DNA of 64,000 bases, taken from Prorocentrum cordatum. Taxonomy: Eukaryota > Sar > Dinophyceae > Prorocentrales > Prorocentraceae. The stretch covers positions 41,001 to 105,000 of the forward strand of contig CAUYUJ010021179.1 of the NCBI GenBank assembly GCA_963575745.1. The letters are read 5' to 3'. This document shows, in pieces, positions 51,658 through 62,267 of the stretch. The position numbers and the translations under genes are program-made. Within the stretch, counting starts at the first letter, position 1. Every line of letters starts with the position of its first letter. Below the pieces are notes generated by a model, which saw only the letters and a program-made list of their open reading frames with translations, was not told where the DNA came from and ran no database searches.

Positions 51658-51818
51658 TTATGCCGGGCGTGTCGCCCTACAGGCGGATTTCGGACGAACA
51701 ATAAAACAGAGTCCAAACATACTCAAAAAGGAGCAGATATCATAGAAACATCGTCACCAGGCTATGTTTTTTTACTATTTTCGAATATTCCTCCTGTAGA
51801 GGGACGTGCCCGACTTAA
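51658..51818. mobile_element. Family A element with 8-bp duplication
   Basis: The left end is TTATGCCGGGCGTGTCGCCC and the right end GTAGAGGGACGTGCCCGACT then TAA. GGGAAGGG flanks it at 51650-51657 and 51819-51826. Confidence 0.85.
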
Positions 51819-51929
51819 GGGAAGGGCCTCTCAAGGCTCCAGGGAAGCTGCCACGGACGAACCACGACCCCCTCGGGAGGGCCCAGGGTCCGTTCACAGA
51901 GAAAGACGCCAGAGGTCTAGGTGGTCCGA

Positions 51930-52203
51930 TGCTTTCCTCGCCACGACCGCAGGATCTCGATTTATCGCGGCCCTGCTGACATACAGGGGCCCTGGGACAC
52001 GCAAGTAAATAGACACACATCCCGAGTTTTCCCTCTGTTGTCCTGTATGTTTTTGGATTTTCGTCTTTCCCCCCACTTCCCATATCTTCCATATTTTCCT
52101 GGGAGTCGACGATTCATTTTATCTGTGTGTCTTTTGTTTCCCCTCCTGATTCTTTCCTCGCCACGACCGATGGATCTCGATTTATCGCGGCCCTGCTATA
52201 ACA
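51930..52203. mobile_element. Family B element 6 between direct repeats of about 55 bp
   Basis: The element proper is 51986-52149. CTTTCCTCGCCACGACCG and GGATCTCGATTTATCGCGGC occur on both sides. The repeats run 51930-51985 and 52150-52203, flush with the element ends, with a few mismatches and a 2-bp indel. Confidence 0.85.
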
Positions 52204-52722
52204 GGAGACGCCGGGCTAACGCGGAACGCCACCCGAGCCGACCTGTAGTAGGCAAGCTCATGTATCATGGTCCCAGAACGGTGCGGCGACAGACCGCGCG
52301 GTGACTTCGAAATCCCAAACAACAAATCACACCGCGCGGCTCGTCACCGCCAGGCTGCCGCCCACGACGTCCACGGGGAACGACCCGAGCCCTCAAAACC
52401 GTGCGCCCACCCCGACGGCCCCGCCGACTCGCCCGACGGCGTGGCCGCCGCACCTCTCAAGGAGATCTCGATGAGGCCTGAGCAGACACGCCTTGGCGGC
52501 GCTGACCCCTCCCTGGTCCCAGACCTGCGCCCCCGCCTCTTCCGGGGGCGCGCAAACATGGAGTAGCGATCCATGAACTTGGCGCGCGGGCCCTCCGCAA
52601 AATGCGGCCGGTGCCGCCTCGTTCGGCGGCGGAGATCCGCAATCTCCCATGGAAACGAGACCCGTCGCTAATCCGCGCCCCCCCTTTTGATCCGTGCCTG
52701 CGATCGCCTCACTCTTGTTTCA
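52204..52722. other. Unassigned spacer
   Basis: Low repetition. A 99-residue plus frame at 52267-52566 and overlapping minus frames have no recognisable motif. Confidence 0.4.
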
Positions 52723-52923
52723 GGGGGACGTAAGACCTGGGTACAGGGGACTCGGAAATCCCCGACGAGGTCGTCAAAAAAATGACTAGGCCGAGCCTGC
52801 ATCTCGACGAGGCCTCCCGCTGCAGACACCCCACGAAACGCCGCCTCGTCAAAATCCGAGGCGCGGTCGTCAAAAAACGGTGGCGAACCCGAGTCCTGGC
52901 AAACCCGGGTCTTACGCTCCCCC
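52723..52923. mobile_element. TIR element of about 200 bp
   Basis: The left arm GGGGGACGTAAGACCTGGGT and GGGGACTCGG pairs with the right arm CCGAGTCCTGGC-AACCCGGG and TCTTACGCTCCCCC. The phrase GAGG-CGTCAAAA is repeated inside. No second copy was noticed. Confidence 0.7.
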
Positions 52924-53022
52924 GATTGTTCCGAGCGCGAGCCCCAAATTCGCTCGGCACCCTCGCGCGCGGGACGGCCCCTGCCTTGGCGCCTCGAGCA
53001 TCGGGCCCCGGAAGGCGGGGCC

Positions 53023-53224
53023 CCTCCTTCCCTCCCTCCCTCCCTCCCTCCCTCCCTCCCAAAATCCCTCCCTCCCTCCCTCCCTCCCTCCCAAAATCCC
53101 TCCCTCCCTCCCTCCCTCCCTCCCTCTCCCTCCCTCCCTCCCTCCCGCCCTCCCAAAATCCCTCACTCCCTCCCTCCCTCCCTCCCTCCCTCCCTCCCTC
53201 CCTCCCTCCCTCCCTCCCTCCCTT
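53023..53224. repeat. (CCCT)n microsatellite
   Basis: TCCCTCCC with three or four CCAAAATCC interruptions. Confidence 0.96.
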
Positions 53225-53357
53225 CACTGTTCGAGGCCCGCCGTCCTGGGGAGCTCATTCCCCTCGGGGCGCCATCCCTGAAGCGCCGACCTTCTTCGCC
53301 CCTCGGGCAGACGTCGCCACGGCCCCGCCGGACGCGAGCCCCGTAGGCCCGGAGTCG

Positions 53358-53711
53358 TGAAAGGGGCCCTGGGACACACAAGTAAGCAGACACCACTACG
53401 GCAGGTTCGTGTCGTGTCGACCCCAGCGTTGGTTCCCGACACCGCGCTGGATCGTTCAACCTTGAACGATCGGCCGTCTCCGCAACGTCCGATCGTTCAA
53501 CATCGACCGATTCTGGGCCGCCGGCGGCGTTCAACCTTGAACGTCGGCGGCGGGGTCGCCGCCGGTCGACACGACGCGAACCTACCGTACCAGGATTCCC
53601 CGTAGTTTCCCAAGTTTTCGGGGGTTTTGTCTTCCCCACCACTTCCCACAGTTTCCCATATTCTTCTGGGAGTCGACGATTGATTGTGTCTGTGTGTTTC
53701 TCCCCTCCTGA
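53358..53711. mobile_element. Family B element 7, split by a family C insertion
   Basis: The left part is AAAGGGGCCCTGGGACACAC and the right part ends TTTCTCCCCTCCTGA. The family C element occupies 53397-53589. Other family B copies show the uninterrupted form. Confidence 0.85.
53397..53589. mobile_element. Family C element, copy 2
   Basis: It starts TACGGCAGGTTCGTGTCGTG and ends CGACGCGAACCTACCGTA, with TA at each border. It is nearly identical to 49354-49545 and in the same orientation. Confidence 0.87.
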
Positions 53712-54215
53712 TCTTGGTCTTTTCGGCGCGCTGGAGGTCGGAGAGAAGGGGTGGGGCGTCTGCATTTCCCCCGGCCATTTCTGCCGGCGGAGCCGCCAGA
53801 TTTTCTTGCTTCCGCTGGTGCTGCCGGGGGAGAGAATCCCGACATCAGGGGCTTGAGTAGTTTCCATGCGTAGCCCCCGGGCCACTTCCACACGGCCGTC
53901 TTTTCGTCCCGAGCCGATCAGTTGACGCTCCCAGGGCCCGAACCTGGCCTTCCGTGGCACAGGACGCGGAGCGCCGCGAGTGAAAACGAGGACCCAGAAC
54001 CACGGCATGGTGGGAAAACGCATCGTCGGAGATCAGGTCTCTCTCCTTCCTGACGGGCCCTCTTTCGAAGGCCCCGTAAGCATCGCTTATCCGACCCCCA
54101 TCCCCACTCGCGCAGCCTGGGCCACACTGGTCGATTCAGCCCCCTGTACGTGGGGATATGGGCCGCTCCCTTCGGGCGTCGAGGGGTGTATCCCCAACTG
54201 GGGTGGTAATTCGGT
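53712..54215. other. Unassigned spacer
   Basis: It contains AAAACGAGGACCCAGAACCA and TGGTGGGAAAACGCATCGTC, phrases also present near 57.43-57.49 kb and related to the R array tail. No gene is seen. Confidence 0.45.
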
Positions 54216-54440
54216 GGAGGTTCCGAATCATGTTGCTCCCATCGTACTTACGGACCACATCCAAGAAATAATTTCAAGCACCCGGGCAAGTGTCGAAAGT
54301 GTGTAGAAACAGTGTCGAAACAGTGTCGGACGAGTGTCTCCCAGGGCCCGACGCGTGAAAACCCTCAAGTTTTGGTACTTTCCGGTGCTCGATTTTTTTG
54401 CTGGTGGTTAAGTCTATACAATAGGATGGAACATCATAAG
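54216..54440. repeat. Dispersed segment, copy 1 (second at 63068-63260)
   Basis: CAGTGTCGGACGAGTGTCTC, CAGGGCCCGACGCGTG, ATGCTGCTCCCATCG-like and TGGTGCTCGA-like phrases occur in the same order and orientation in both places. Confidence 0.75.
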
Positions 54441-54489
54441 TCTCGAAGGAGATGAGGATGGGGATCGGGATCGGGAGAACCTGAGCATT

Positions 54490-54766
54490 TTCTGAGGGTG
54501 GAGGGCTCAGGGTGGATGTGGGCTTCTTACACTTCGAAAACCAATCCGTCTAGGGGTTCTCTTTCGGCATATCCAAGCCTCGAAAACCCATCGAAACGGC
54601 ACTTCAAATTCCACCCTTTGCCCTCCACCCAAAGAAGATGCTCGGGTGCCAGGGGGGGGCGCAAGGGGGGGTGCCGTGTCAGGGCTTGGAGCAGTGTTCG
54701 GTCGGGCATGTCCCCTCCGACAGGCGAATTATGAACGAAAACTGAAAAATTCTCCTGACGAAAGTT
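54490..54766. mobile_element. TIR segment joined to a family A left terminus
   Basis: GGGTGGAGGGCTCAGGGTGGA at the left and the inverted TCCACCCTTTGCCCTCCACCC near 54620 are TIR-like. Related copies occur at 56930-57005 (right half) and 58159-58300. From 54701, TTCGGTCGGGCATGTCCCCT is a family A left end that leads into array R5. Confidence 0.6.
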
Positions 54767-56926
54767 CCAACCATATGCAGTTGTGGATACCGTAATTGTG
54801 AACATCTGCTTCGGTGAAGCGTTCTATGGGGCCACGAACCGCTGCACTGGGCGGGGGGGAACGCTGTACTGTGTGGGTGGTGTGCCGACTTGGGTTTCCG
54901 GGACGCATGCGGACAGTCCCACTGGGAGCTTCGGTGGAGCTCCCTATGGGGCCACGAAACGCTCTACTGAGTGAGCGAAAATGCCAAATTGGGTTTCCGG
55001 GGCGCATGCGGACGGTCCCACGGGGGGCTTCGGTGGAGCCCCCTTATGGGGCCACGAACCGCTGCACTGCGCGGGTGAAAATGCCCAATTACATTTCCCG
55101 GACGCATGCGGACGGTGGCACTGGGGCCCTGGGTGGAGCCCCCTATGGGGCCCCGAAACGCTGTAATGGGTGGGTGAAAATGCCAAATTGGGCTTCCAGG
55201 GCGCATGCGGACGGTAGCACTGGGGCCTTCGGTGGGGCCCCCTACGGGGCCACGAAACGCTGTATTGGGTGTGCGGGACGCATGCGGGCGGTAGCGCTGG
55301 GACCCTGGTGGGGCTCCCCTTGGGGCCACGACACGCTGTACGAGGCGTGCGGGACGCATGCGGACGGTAGCACTGGGACCTTCGGTGGGGCTCAATATGG
55401 GGCCACGAAGCGCTGTACTGGGTGTGCGGGACGCATGCGGACGGTAGCGCTGGGACCTTGGGTGGAGCTCCCTTTGGGGCCACGACATGCTGTTCTGGGT
55501 GTGCGGGACGCATGCGGACGGTAGCACTGGGACCTCCGGTGGGGCTCCCTATGGGGCCACGAAACACTGTACTGGGTGGGTGAAACGCAAGGAGGAGGGG
55601 AAGGAGGGCCACGAAACGCTGTACTGGGTGTGCGGGGCGCATGCGGACGGTAGCACTGGGACCTTGAGTGGAGCTCCCTATGGGGCCACGGAACGCTGTA
55701 CTGGGTGTGCGGAACGCATGCGGACGGAGCACTGGGACCTCGGGTGGGGCTCCCTATGGGGCCACGAAGCGTTGTACTGGGTGGGTGAAACGCAAGGCAG
55801 AGGGGGAGCAGGGCCACGAAACGCTGTACTGGGTGTGCGGGACGCATGCGGACGGTAGCACTGGGACCTTCGGTGGAGCTCCCTATGGGGCCTCGAAGCG
55901 CTGTGCTGGGTGTGCGGGACGCATGCGGACGGTAGCACTGGGACCTCCGGTGGGGCTCCATATGGGGCCACGAAGCGCTGTAATGGGTGGGTGAAACGCA
56001 GGGAAGAGGGCGAGGAGGGCCACGATACGCTGTACTGGGTGTGCGGGACGCATGCGGACGGTAGCACTGGGACCTTCGGTGGAGCTCCCTATGGGGCCAC
56101 GGACCGCTGTACTGGGTGTGCGGGACGCATGCTGACGGTAGCACTGGGACCTTGGGTGGAGCTCCCTATGGGTCCACGAAGCGCTGTACTGGGTGGGTGA
56201 AACGCAAGGAGGAGGGCGAGGAGGGCCACGATACGCTGTACTGGGTGTGCGGGACGCATGCGGACGGTAGCACTGGGACCTTCGGTGGAGCTCCCTATGG
56301 GGCCTCGAAGCGCGGACGGTAGCACTGGGACCTTCGGTGGGGCCCCCTATGCGGCCGCGAAACGTTGTACTGGGTGGGTGAAACGCAGGGAGGGAGGGGA
56401 GGAGGGCCACGAAACGCTGTACTGGGTGTGCGGGACGCATGCGGACGGTAGCACTGGGACCTTCGGTGGACTTCCCTATGGGGCCACGAAACGCTGTACT
56501 GGGTGTGCGGGACGCATGCTGATGGTAGCACTGGCGCCTTCGGTGGGGCTCCCTATGGGGCCACGAAGCGCTGGACTGGGTGGGTGAAACGAAGAGAGGA
56601 GGGGGAGGAGGGCAACGAAACGCTGTACTGGGTGTGCGGGACGCATGCGGACGGTAGCACTGGGACCTTCGGTGGAGCTCCCTATGGGGCCACGAAGCGC
56701 TGTACTGGGTGCGGGACGCATGCGGACGGTAGCAATGGGACCTTCGGTGGAGCTCCCTATGGGGACACGAAACGCTGTACCGGGTGGGAAGGGGAGGAGG
56801 GCCACGAAACGCTGTACTGAGTGTGCGGGACGCATGCGGACGGTGGAGAGGAGGGGGCAGAGGAGGAGAGGAGAACGCGGGGCCCTTCTCTTCAAAACGA
56901 GGACCCAACACCACAGGATGGTTGGG
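54767..56926 (+). repeat. Minisatellite array R5 with terminal CCAACCAT/ATGGTTGGG
   Basis: The head CCAACCAT and CAGTTGTGGATACCG matches R2. About 26 units of about 77 bp follow, with GGGACGCATGCGGACGGTAG, CACTGGGACCTTCGGTGG and CTATGGGGCCACGAA. Some are spaced by GGGTGGGTGAAACGCA-GGA inserts. It ends AAAACGAGGACCCAACACCA then ATGGTTGGG. Confidence 0.88.
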
Positions 56927-57172
56927 AAATAGTCAAGCCTCGAAAATCCATCGAAACGGCATTTCAAATTCCACCCTTTGCCCTCCACCCGAAGAAAATG
57001 CTCGGTAAACGATGCCGACCCTGGGCGCCCGAGCTGGCGCGGTCCAGCTTGCTCGGGTGCGGCTGCTGGCGGGAGCAGGCCCCGTGGCTTCGAGGGCCGC
57101 ATCTCCAACTGGGTGTGGTAATTTGACGGGGTTCCCGAGGGGGGTGAGGATGGGGATGGCGGTGAGATCTTA

Positions 57173-57414
57173 GTGGGCCCTGGAAACGACAGGGCCGTTT
57201 TTTTACCGGTTCCGTTTTGCCGTTTTGTTGCCGGTTCCGACGCCGTTTTTTTACCGGTTCCGTCGCCGTTCTTTTACGGGGTCCCGCTGCGGTTCCAATC
57301 CTGGAACCGTTTTTGTTGCCGTTTCCGGTCGCTGTTTTTTTTGCCGTTTCCATTTTCAAGGGGAATTTTTTCCGAAACGGTGAAACAACAGCCCTGCCGC
57401 TTCCGGGGCCCACT
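57173..57414. mobile_element. 242-bp TIR element, copy 3 (inverted)
   Basis: It starts GTGGGCCCTGGAAACGACAG and ends CTTCCGGGGCCCAC, in reverse orientation to copies 1 and 2. TA flanks it on both sides, the clearest target duplication in the family. Confidence 0.88.
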
Positions 57415-58029
57415 AAGGGTCGGATCAACGATACCGACCCAAAACCACAGGATGGTGGGAAAACGCATCGTCGGAGATCAGGTCTCCTTCCTTCCCAGAC
57501 CTCCGAAGTCATGATTTTCCATAGCGTCGACCCCCGAGGTCTCGACCCACTCCCTGGGACCAGTTTTTCATACCGAGTCGTTTTCTGACGCTCCCGAGGC
57601 CCGGCGAGGGCCCCCGGAGGCCGAAGATGGCGAAAAGCCTCCCGTCGTGATTTTGTTCGTTGCCCGCGGGGGTCTGGGTTCCCTGATGGGCCCTCTTTGG
57701 AAGGCCCTGTCGCAGGCCTAGAGGTTGACACCAACACCAGGATCGGCAGTGTGCCTCCACCGAGGGAAGACGATCCCGATCTCGGCGATGGTGGGAAGAT
57801 TCTGGCTTCCAAGGTGACCGAAATGTTACCGCCAACACCGAAATCTAGGATCATCTTCCCCGTGTGGAGGCAACCCCCTCTGCTGGTGTTGATTCCACTT
57901 TCCACGCCTCCAACCCTGGGCGCCCGAGCTGGAGCGGTCCAGGTAGCGCGGGTCCATCGGGTGGCTCGGGCTGACCGTCTCCTCCTGGGAGGCCCCGTTG
58001 CTCTGGTTGTCCTGCGGCGCGGCGCGCAC
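57415..58029. other. Unassigned spacer
   Basis: No gene is supported. A piece near 57430-57490 repeats the spacer phrase found at 53.98-54.04 kb. Confidence 0.45.
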
Positions 58030-58105
58030 GGCTCCTCCTCCTCCTCCTCCTCCTCCTCCTCCTCCTTCTCCTCCTCCTCCTCTCCCTCCTCCTTCCCTTC
58101 CCCAG
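58030..58105. repeat. (CTC)n microsatellite
   Basis: A CTC tract of about 75 bp. Confidence 0.95.
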
Positions 58106-58158
58106 GCCCGGTTTTCCATCGTGGACCGGGGTCCGGCGGCCCTGGGTCTTGAGCACTT

Positions 58159-58345
58159 GAGCTCAGGGTGAAATCCGTGTGGGCTACTGCACCTCGAGAG
58201 CCCATGCGTCTTGTGATTCTCCTTGTGCAGACTCGGGCCTCGAAGGCCCATCGAGACGGCACTTCAGATTTCACCCTTTGCCCTCCACCCACAGAAGATG
58301 CTCGGGTGCAAGGGGGGGGGCGCAAGGGGGGGGCGTGTCAGGGCT
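58159..58345. repeat. Second copy of the 54.5-kb TIR segment
   Basis: AGCTCAGGGTGAAATC at the left and GATTTCACCCTTTGCCCTCC at the right are inverted. GAAGATGCTCGGGTGCAAGG and TGTCAGGGCTTGG follow, as at 54.64-54.69 kb. Confidence 0.65.
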
Positions 58346-58355
58346 TGGTGCAGTG

Positions 58356-58551
58356 TTAGGTCGGGCATGTCCCCTTCTACAGGCGAATGTGGGACGAAAA
58401 CTGAACATTCGTCAAACATTACATGTTGGACGAAAGCTGAAAAACCGTCAAACATTACAACAAAATAACAAAAATAGCCGAACACATCACTCCCAGACTA
58501 TGTTTTACCATTTTCGAATATTCCTCCTGTAGAGGGACAGGCCCGACTGAA
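58356..58551. mobile_element. Family A element, complete copy
   Basis: The left end is TTAGGTCGGGCATGTCCCCT and the right end CTGTAGAGGGACAGGCCCGA then CTGA. GTGCAGTG and GAGCAGTG flank it. The equivalent site at 54.69 kb reads GAGCAGTG, supporting an 8-bp duplication with one later change. Confidence 0.85.
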
Positions 58552-58851
58552 GAGCAGTGACAAAGGCCACGCTGACGACGATGTTGATTCACGGTGATGT
58601 TGGAAACCGAAGTGTAGGAAAGCACGACCCACACTCTCTTACACTTCCGACCTGCGGATGCATCGAGCGAGAACAGCAAAACGAATTGTAAGAAAACACA
58701 AGAGGCGCGTTCCATACATACCGAGACCTGCATCGCCGTGACTTGCATCGCCGTTGGCGCGTCTATGGAGTGACCTTGCATCGGCGATTAAGAGAAGAAG
58801 CGCCGACACGAACACAAACCTTCGGAGCTCCACGCGGAGCTCCGAAAATTG
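58552..58851. other. Unassigned spacer with a hairpin
   Basis: Near 58821-58846 TTCGGAGCTCC and GGAGCTCCGAA form a hairpin with a short loop, just before the frame at 58852. Nothing else is visible. Confidence 0.5.
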
Positions 58852-59120
58852 ATGTTCCTGCTGTTTTTTGCTTTTTCTTTTTTCTGCGCGCCTCTCCGGA
58901 TGTCAAACTCTGCATTTACCGGCCTTTCGGCTGGAAGGCTGGAAACGCCAAACGCTGCATTTACTGGTCGTTCGGCTGGCGAGCCGGGGACGCCGAAGGC
59001 TGCATTTACTGGTCGTTCGGCTGGCGAGCCAGGGACGCCAAAGGCTGCATTTACCAGTCGTTTGGCTGGCGAGCCGGGGACGCCAAAGGCTGCGCTCTTC
59101 ATAGGAGAAGGAGGAGGTAG
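58852..59120 (+). CDS. Doubtful small ORF with signal-like start and 45-bp repeats
   Basis: From ATG the frame reads MFLLFFAFSFFCAPLR, a signal-peptide-like start. Four 15-residue repeats follow, of the form AFTGRSAGEPGTPKA (58907-59092). It then runs into a GGA tract and the arm of a large palindrome, so no natural end is visible. The 45-bp repeat keeps all frames open, hence low confidence. Confidence 0.2.
58907..59092. repeat. 45-bp tandem repeat, four units
   Basis: Units of the form GCATTTACTGGTCGTTCGGC and TGGCGAGCCGGGGACGCC. Confidence 0.92.
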
Positions 59121-59124
59121 AGGA

Positions 59125-59645
59125 AGAAGAGGAAGAGGAAGCAGAGGAAGAAGGAGGAGGAAGGAGGAGGAGGAAGAGGAAGAGGAGGAGGAGGAAAAGG
59201 AAGAAGAGAAAACTCATTGGCCGCGGAGGCCATCGCCCGACTGCCGCTGCTGTTCTGCTCCGAGCAGCGCGTTGGCGGCGGGACCCCGGACCGCGCAGCC
59301 CCGCACTCCTGCAGGGGTCCACGTGCGAACCCTACCCCTACCCCCCACGATTTCTGAGGGGGAGGGTGGGGTTCACCTCGTTCGGGAGCCGGCGAGCGAA
59401 GTGAAGCCCACCCTCCCCCTCAAAAATCGTGGGGGGTAGGGGTAGGGTTCGCATGTGGACCCCTGCAGGAGTGCGGGGCTGCGCGGTCCGGGGTCCCGCC
59501 GCCAACGCGCTGCTCGAAGCAGAACAGCAGCGGCAGTCGGGCGATGGCCTCCGCGGCCACTGCGTTTCCTCTTCTTCTTCTTCCTCTTCCTCCTCCTCCT
59601 CCTCCTCCTCCTCGTCCTCCTTCCTCCTCCTATCCTGGGCAAGGG
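59125..59645. repeat. Palindrome of about 500 bp ending in (GGA)n and (TCC)n
   Basis: The left arm contains TTGGCCGCGGAGGCCATCGC, CGCGCAGCCCCGCACTCCTG and AACCCTACCCCTACCCCCCA. The right arm has their complements in reverse order. The centre is near 59389, with almost no spacer. The outer ends are complementary polypurine and polypyrimidine microsatellites. Confidence 0.93.
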
Positions 59646-59759
59646 TTGGACACCCGGGCCCCGATGGACGAGGAGCGGGCGACGGGGGGTCGGCGCCTGC
59701 CCCGCACGATACAGGGCAGTTGCTAATACAGGGGATCTTCAAACACATCGGATTGTTAT

Positions 59760-59921
59760 GAAGGGGCCCTGGGACACACAAATAAATACACAGAAATAAG
59801 ATGATTCCCCATATTCTCCCATATTTTCGGGGTTTTTGTCTTCCCACCCAATTCCCATATTTTCCCATATTCTCCTGGGACTCGAGGATTAATTGTGTCT
59901 GTGTGTTTCTTTCCCTCCCGA
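59760..59921. mobile_element. Family B element 8
   Basis: The ends are GAAGGGGCCCTGGGACACAC and TTTCTTTCCCTCCCGA. No flanking duplication is recognisable. Confidence 0.8.
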
Positions 59922-60069
59922 TTTTAATAATGAATAAGTTATGAATGAATTCATGCATGAACTCATCGGTGTTCTTAATGCTGAGTCCCTGCATGTTTTA
60001 ACACATGATCCGCACGCGGGGCATGTATAAAAAAAACGGCACTGTACGTATGAGCCCGACCACAAGAAG

Positions 60070-60520
60070 CCATCCGCAGGAAACCCAACCCTGAGACACC
60101 AGGACGTCCCTTGGTTTTTGGTGTGGGAACGGCACGCGTTCCATCGCAAAGCCATCGAACAACCCAAGCAACCCGGGGCACCCGGGAGGCAAGCGGGGTG
60201 TTGCTTGGCATCAGACCCCCCCTGTGAGTCAATCCCGTTTGTCGGCGCCCTTGATCGCGAGACGCGCGGCAAGCCCGCGTCGTGACGGACTCGGCGTTAG
60301 CTTCTACAGTGAAGGCCAGTCCACAAAAATAATCTTCCACCAGAAACCCAACCCTCAGACCCCAGGACGTCCCTTGGTTTTCGGTGTGGGAACGGCACGC
60401 GTTCCATTGCAAAGCCATCGAACAACCCGAAAACCCAGGGCAACCTGGAGGCAAGCAGGGTGGTTCTTGGCATGGGCCCCCACTGTAAGCTTTCGAATGC
60501 TCGCATGGATTTCTTGGGTC
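60070..60520. repeat. Direct duplication of about 160 bp, 264 bp apart
   Basis: GAAACCCAACCCT-AGAC-CCAGGACGTCCCTTGGTTTT, GGAACGGCACGCGTTCCAT and GCAAAGCCATCGAACAACCC occur at about 60082 and 60346. Confidence 0.88.
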
Positions 60521-60689
60521 GGCGCTGACCTCTCTTCCCGCGGGGCGCGACGACTCAATAAATCTGCGAGGAGCCTCAGCAGCGTACGTTTGTGCAATAC
60601 TTATCCCGCCGGTCCTCTGGGCGCCTCCTTCCCCTATTCGGCGATGACTTTACCCCTGCCCTGCCCCCTACCTCTGGGCCTGGACGAGG

Positions 60690-61200
60690 ACGGGGCGCGA
60701 CCCGTTGGAGCCTCCAAGATGGCCCCAAGAGAGCTCAAGATCGACCAGGATGGCCTCCAGGGCGGCCCAAGATACACCAAACTGGCTAGAGGTACCTTCC
60801 GACATACCTCCAGGATGCTCCCAGTTTCAACTGCCCTCCGAGACTTCCCAGACATCGTCCAAGAGGCCACAACCCTTTCGACGCGAGGCCTCCAGGATGG
60901 CCCAAAAGAGCCCCAAGAGGGGCCCAAGAGGCCTCAAAGACGAGCGCCCCAAGAGGGCCCCAAGAGCCCATTGCTCGGCTCCCGAGGGGGAGGTGCTAAT
61001 CAAAGCACTGCTCCTTTTGGAACGATGGGGCCCAAGAGGGCCCCGAGAGGGCGCCAGGAACCCCTCAAAGATCCCAACAGGACCCCAACAGGACCCCAAC
61101 AGGACCCCAAGACGGCCAACAAGGCTCCCGAAATGGCGCCAAGACGGCTTCAGGAGGCCTTCGAATGGCATGAAAGAGGCTTCCCAGAGGCTCGGGGAGC
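60690..61200. repeat. Degenerate GGCCCCAAGAGG-type minisatellite
   Basis: Short phrases CCAAGAGG, GCCTCCAGGATGG and CAACAGGACCC are repeated irregularly over about 500 bp. Confidence 0.75.
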
Positions 61201-61212
61201 AAAACCTCCGCA

Positions 61213-61219
61213 TGGTCGA

Positions 61220-61293
<74 letters not shown>
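61213..61293. repeat. (GTC)n microsatellite
   Basis: An almost pure CGT/GTC tract of about 80 bp. Confidence 0.97.
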
Positions 61294-61383
61294 CTTCAAC
61301 TCACCTGGGCTGCGTACCTGGATGGGCCCGTGGGGATGCGCGCAGCGTCCAGAGCTTGCCGGCCCTTCGCGGAACGACCGCGG

Positions 61384-61654
61384 CTTTCTCTCACAGCGCA
61401 CTCCCCCGCTTGCTGGCCGCGGGGCGCGAGCAACCTCTGAAGCGGCCCAAGGACACACAAATAAATACACACAATAAGATAATCCCCTCATATTTTCCCA
61501 TATTTTCTGGGTTTTTGTCTTCCCCCCCACTTCCCATATTTTCCCATATTTTCCTGGGAGTCGACGATTCATTGTGCCTGTGTGTTTTTACCCCTCCTGA
61601 CTTTTTCTGACAGCGCACTCCCCCGCTTGCTGGCCGCGGGGCGCGAGCAACCTC
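61384..61654. mobile_element. Family B element 9 between 54-bp direct repeats
   Basis: The element is about 61438-61600. CAGCGCACTCCCCCGCTTGC and TGGCCGCGGGGCGCGAGCAA are identical on both sides over 44 bp. Including the ten diverged bases next to them, the repeats are 61384-61437 and 61601-61654, flush with the element. Confidence 0.9.
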
Positions 61655-62184
61655 GAGCGCCCAAGACGGGGTCCCCACCGCGGCCCCGACGCGCCGCGCC
61701 CCTGCCCGTGCCCGCCCCCTGCCACCGCTGTGCCGCGCCGCGCCCCCAGGAGAGCCCCAAACATCGAATCGATAGGTCGGATCGGCCACCGAAATCAACC
61801 GGACTTCGGCGGAACTCGGCAGCCGAGTCGGGAAAGGTGGAATCTCCAGAAATATCGGCAGGATAGCATGCCTCCAAGATAACAAACCGGCGCCCACATG
61901 GGAATCCCGAGTGGAGATTCGAATCGGAATCGGACTCCGTCGAGATCGAATCGACTCGGATCGGGGGCATCGAAACGAGCCCTGCGCCCCTGCCGCCGCG
62001 CCCCTGCCGCCGCGCCCCTGCCGGGGCCCATGCGCCGTGCCGAGGCGCCCCCGGCGATATGCAGACCCTCCGCGCCCCTGGGCGCCCGTCGCGGAGCAGG
62101 GCGAGCGCGGCCTATCGCCGGCGGGGCTGCGGAGTCTGCGATGGGGGCACGGGCGGCGCGACCCCCGCCAGCGAGCCCGGCTCG
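61655..62184. other. Unassigned GC-rich spacer
   Basis: Contains GAATCGGATCGG-like phrases near 61760-61950 reminiscent of the channel intron repeat. No gene is supported. Confidence 0.4.
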
Positions 62185-62265
62185 TCGTCCTCCTCCTCCT
62201 CCTCCTGCTCTTCCTCCTCCTCCTCCTCCTCCTCCTCCTCCTCCTCCTCCTCCTCCTCCCTCCTC
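62185..62265. repeat. (CTC)n microsatellite
   Basis: A CTC tract of about 75 bp. Confidence 0.95.
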
Positions 62266-62267
62266 CG

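Noticed and set aside
60224-61610. ORFs of 417 and 301 residues on the plus strand
   Set aside because: They run through a degenerate minisatellite, a GTC microsatellite and a family B element.
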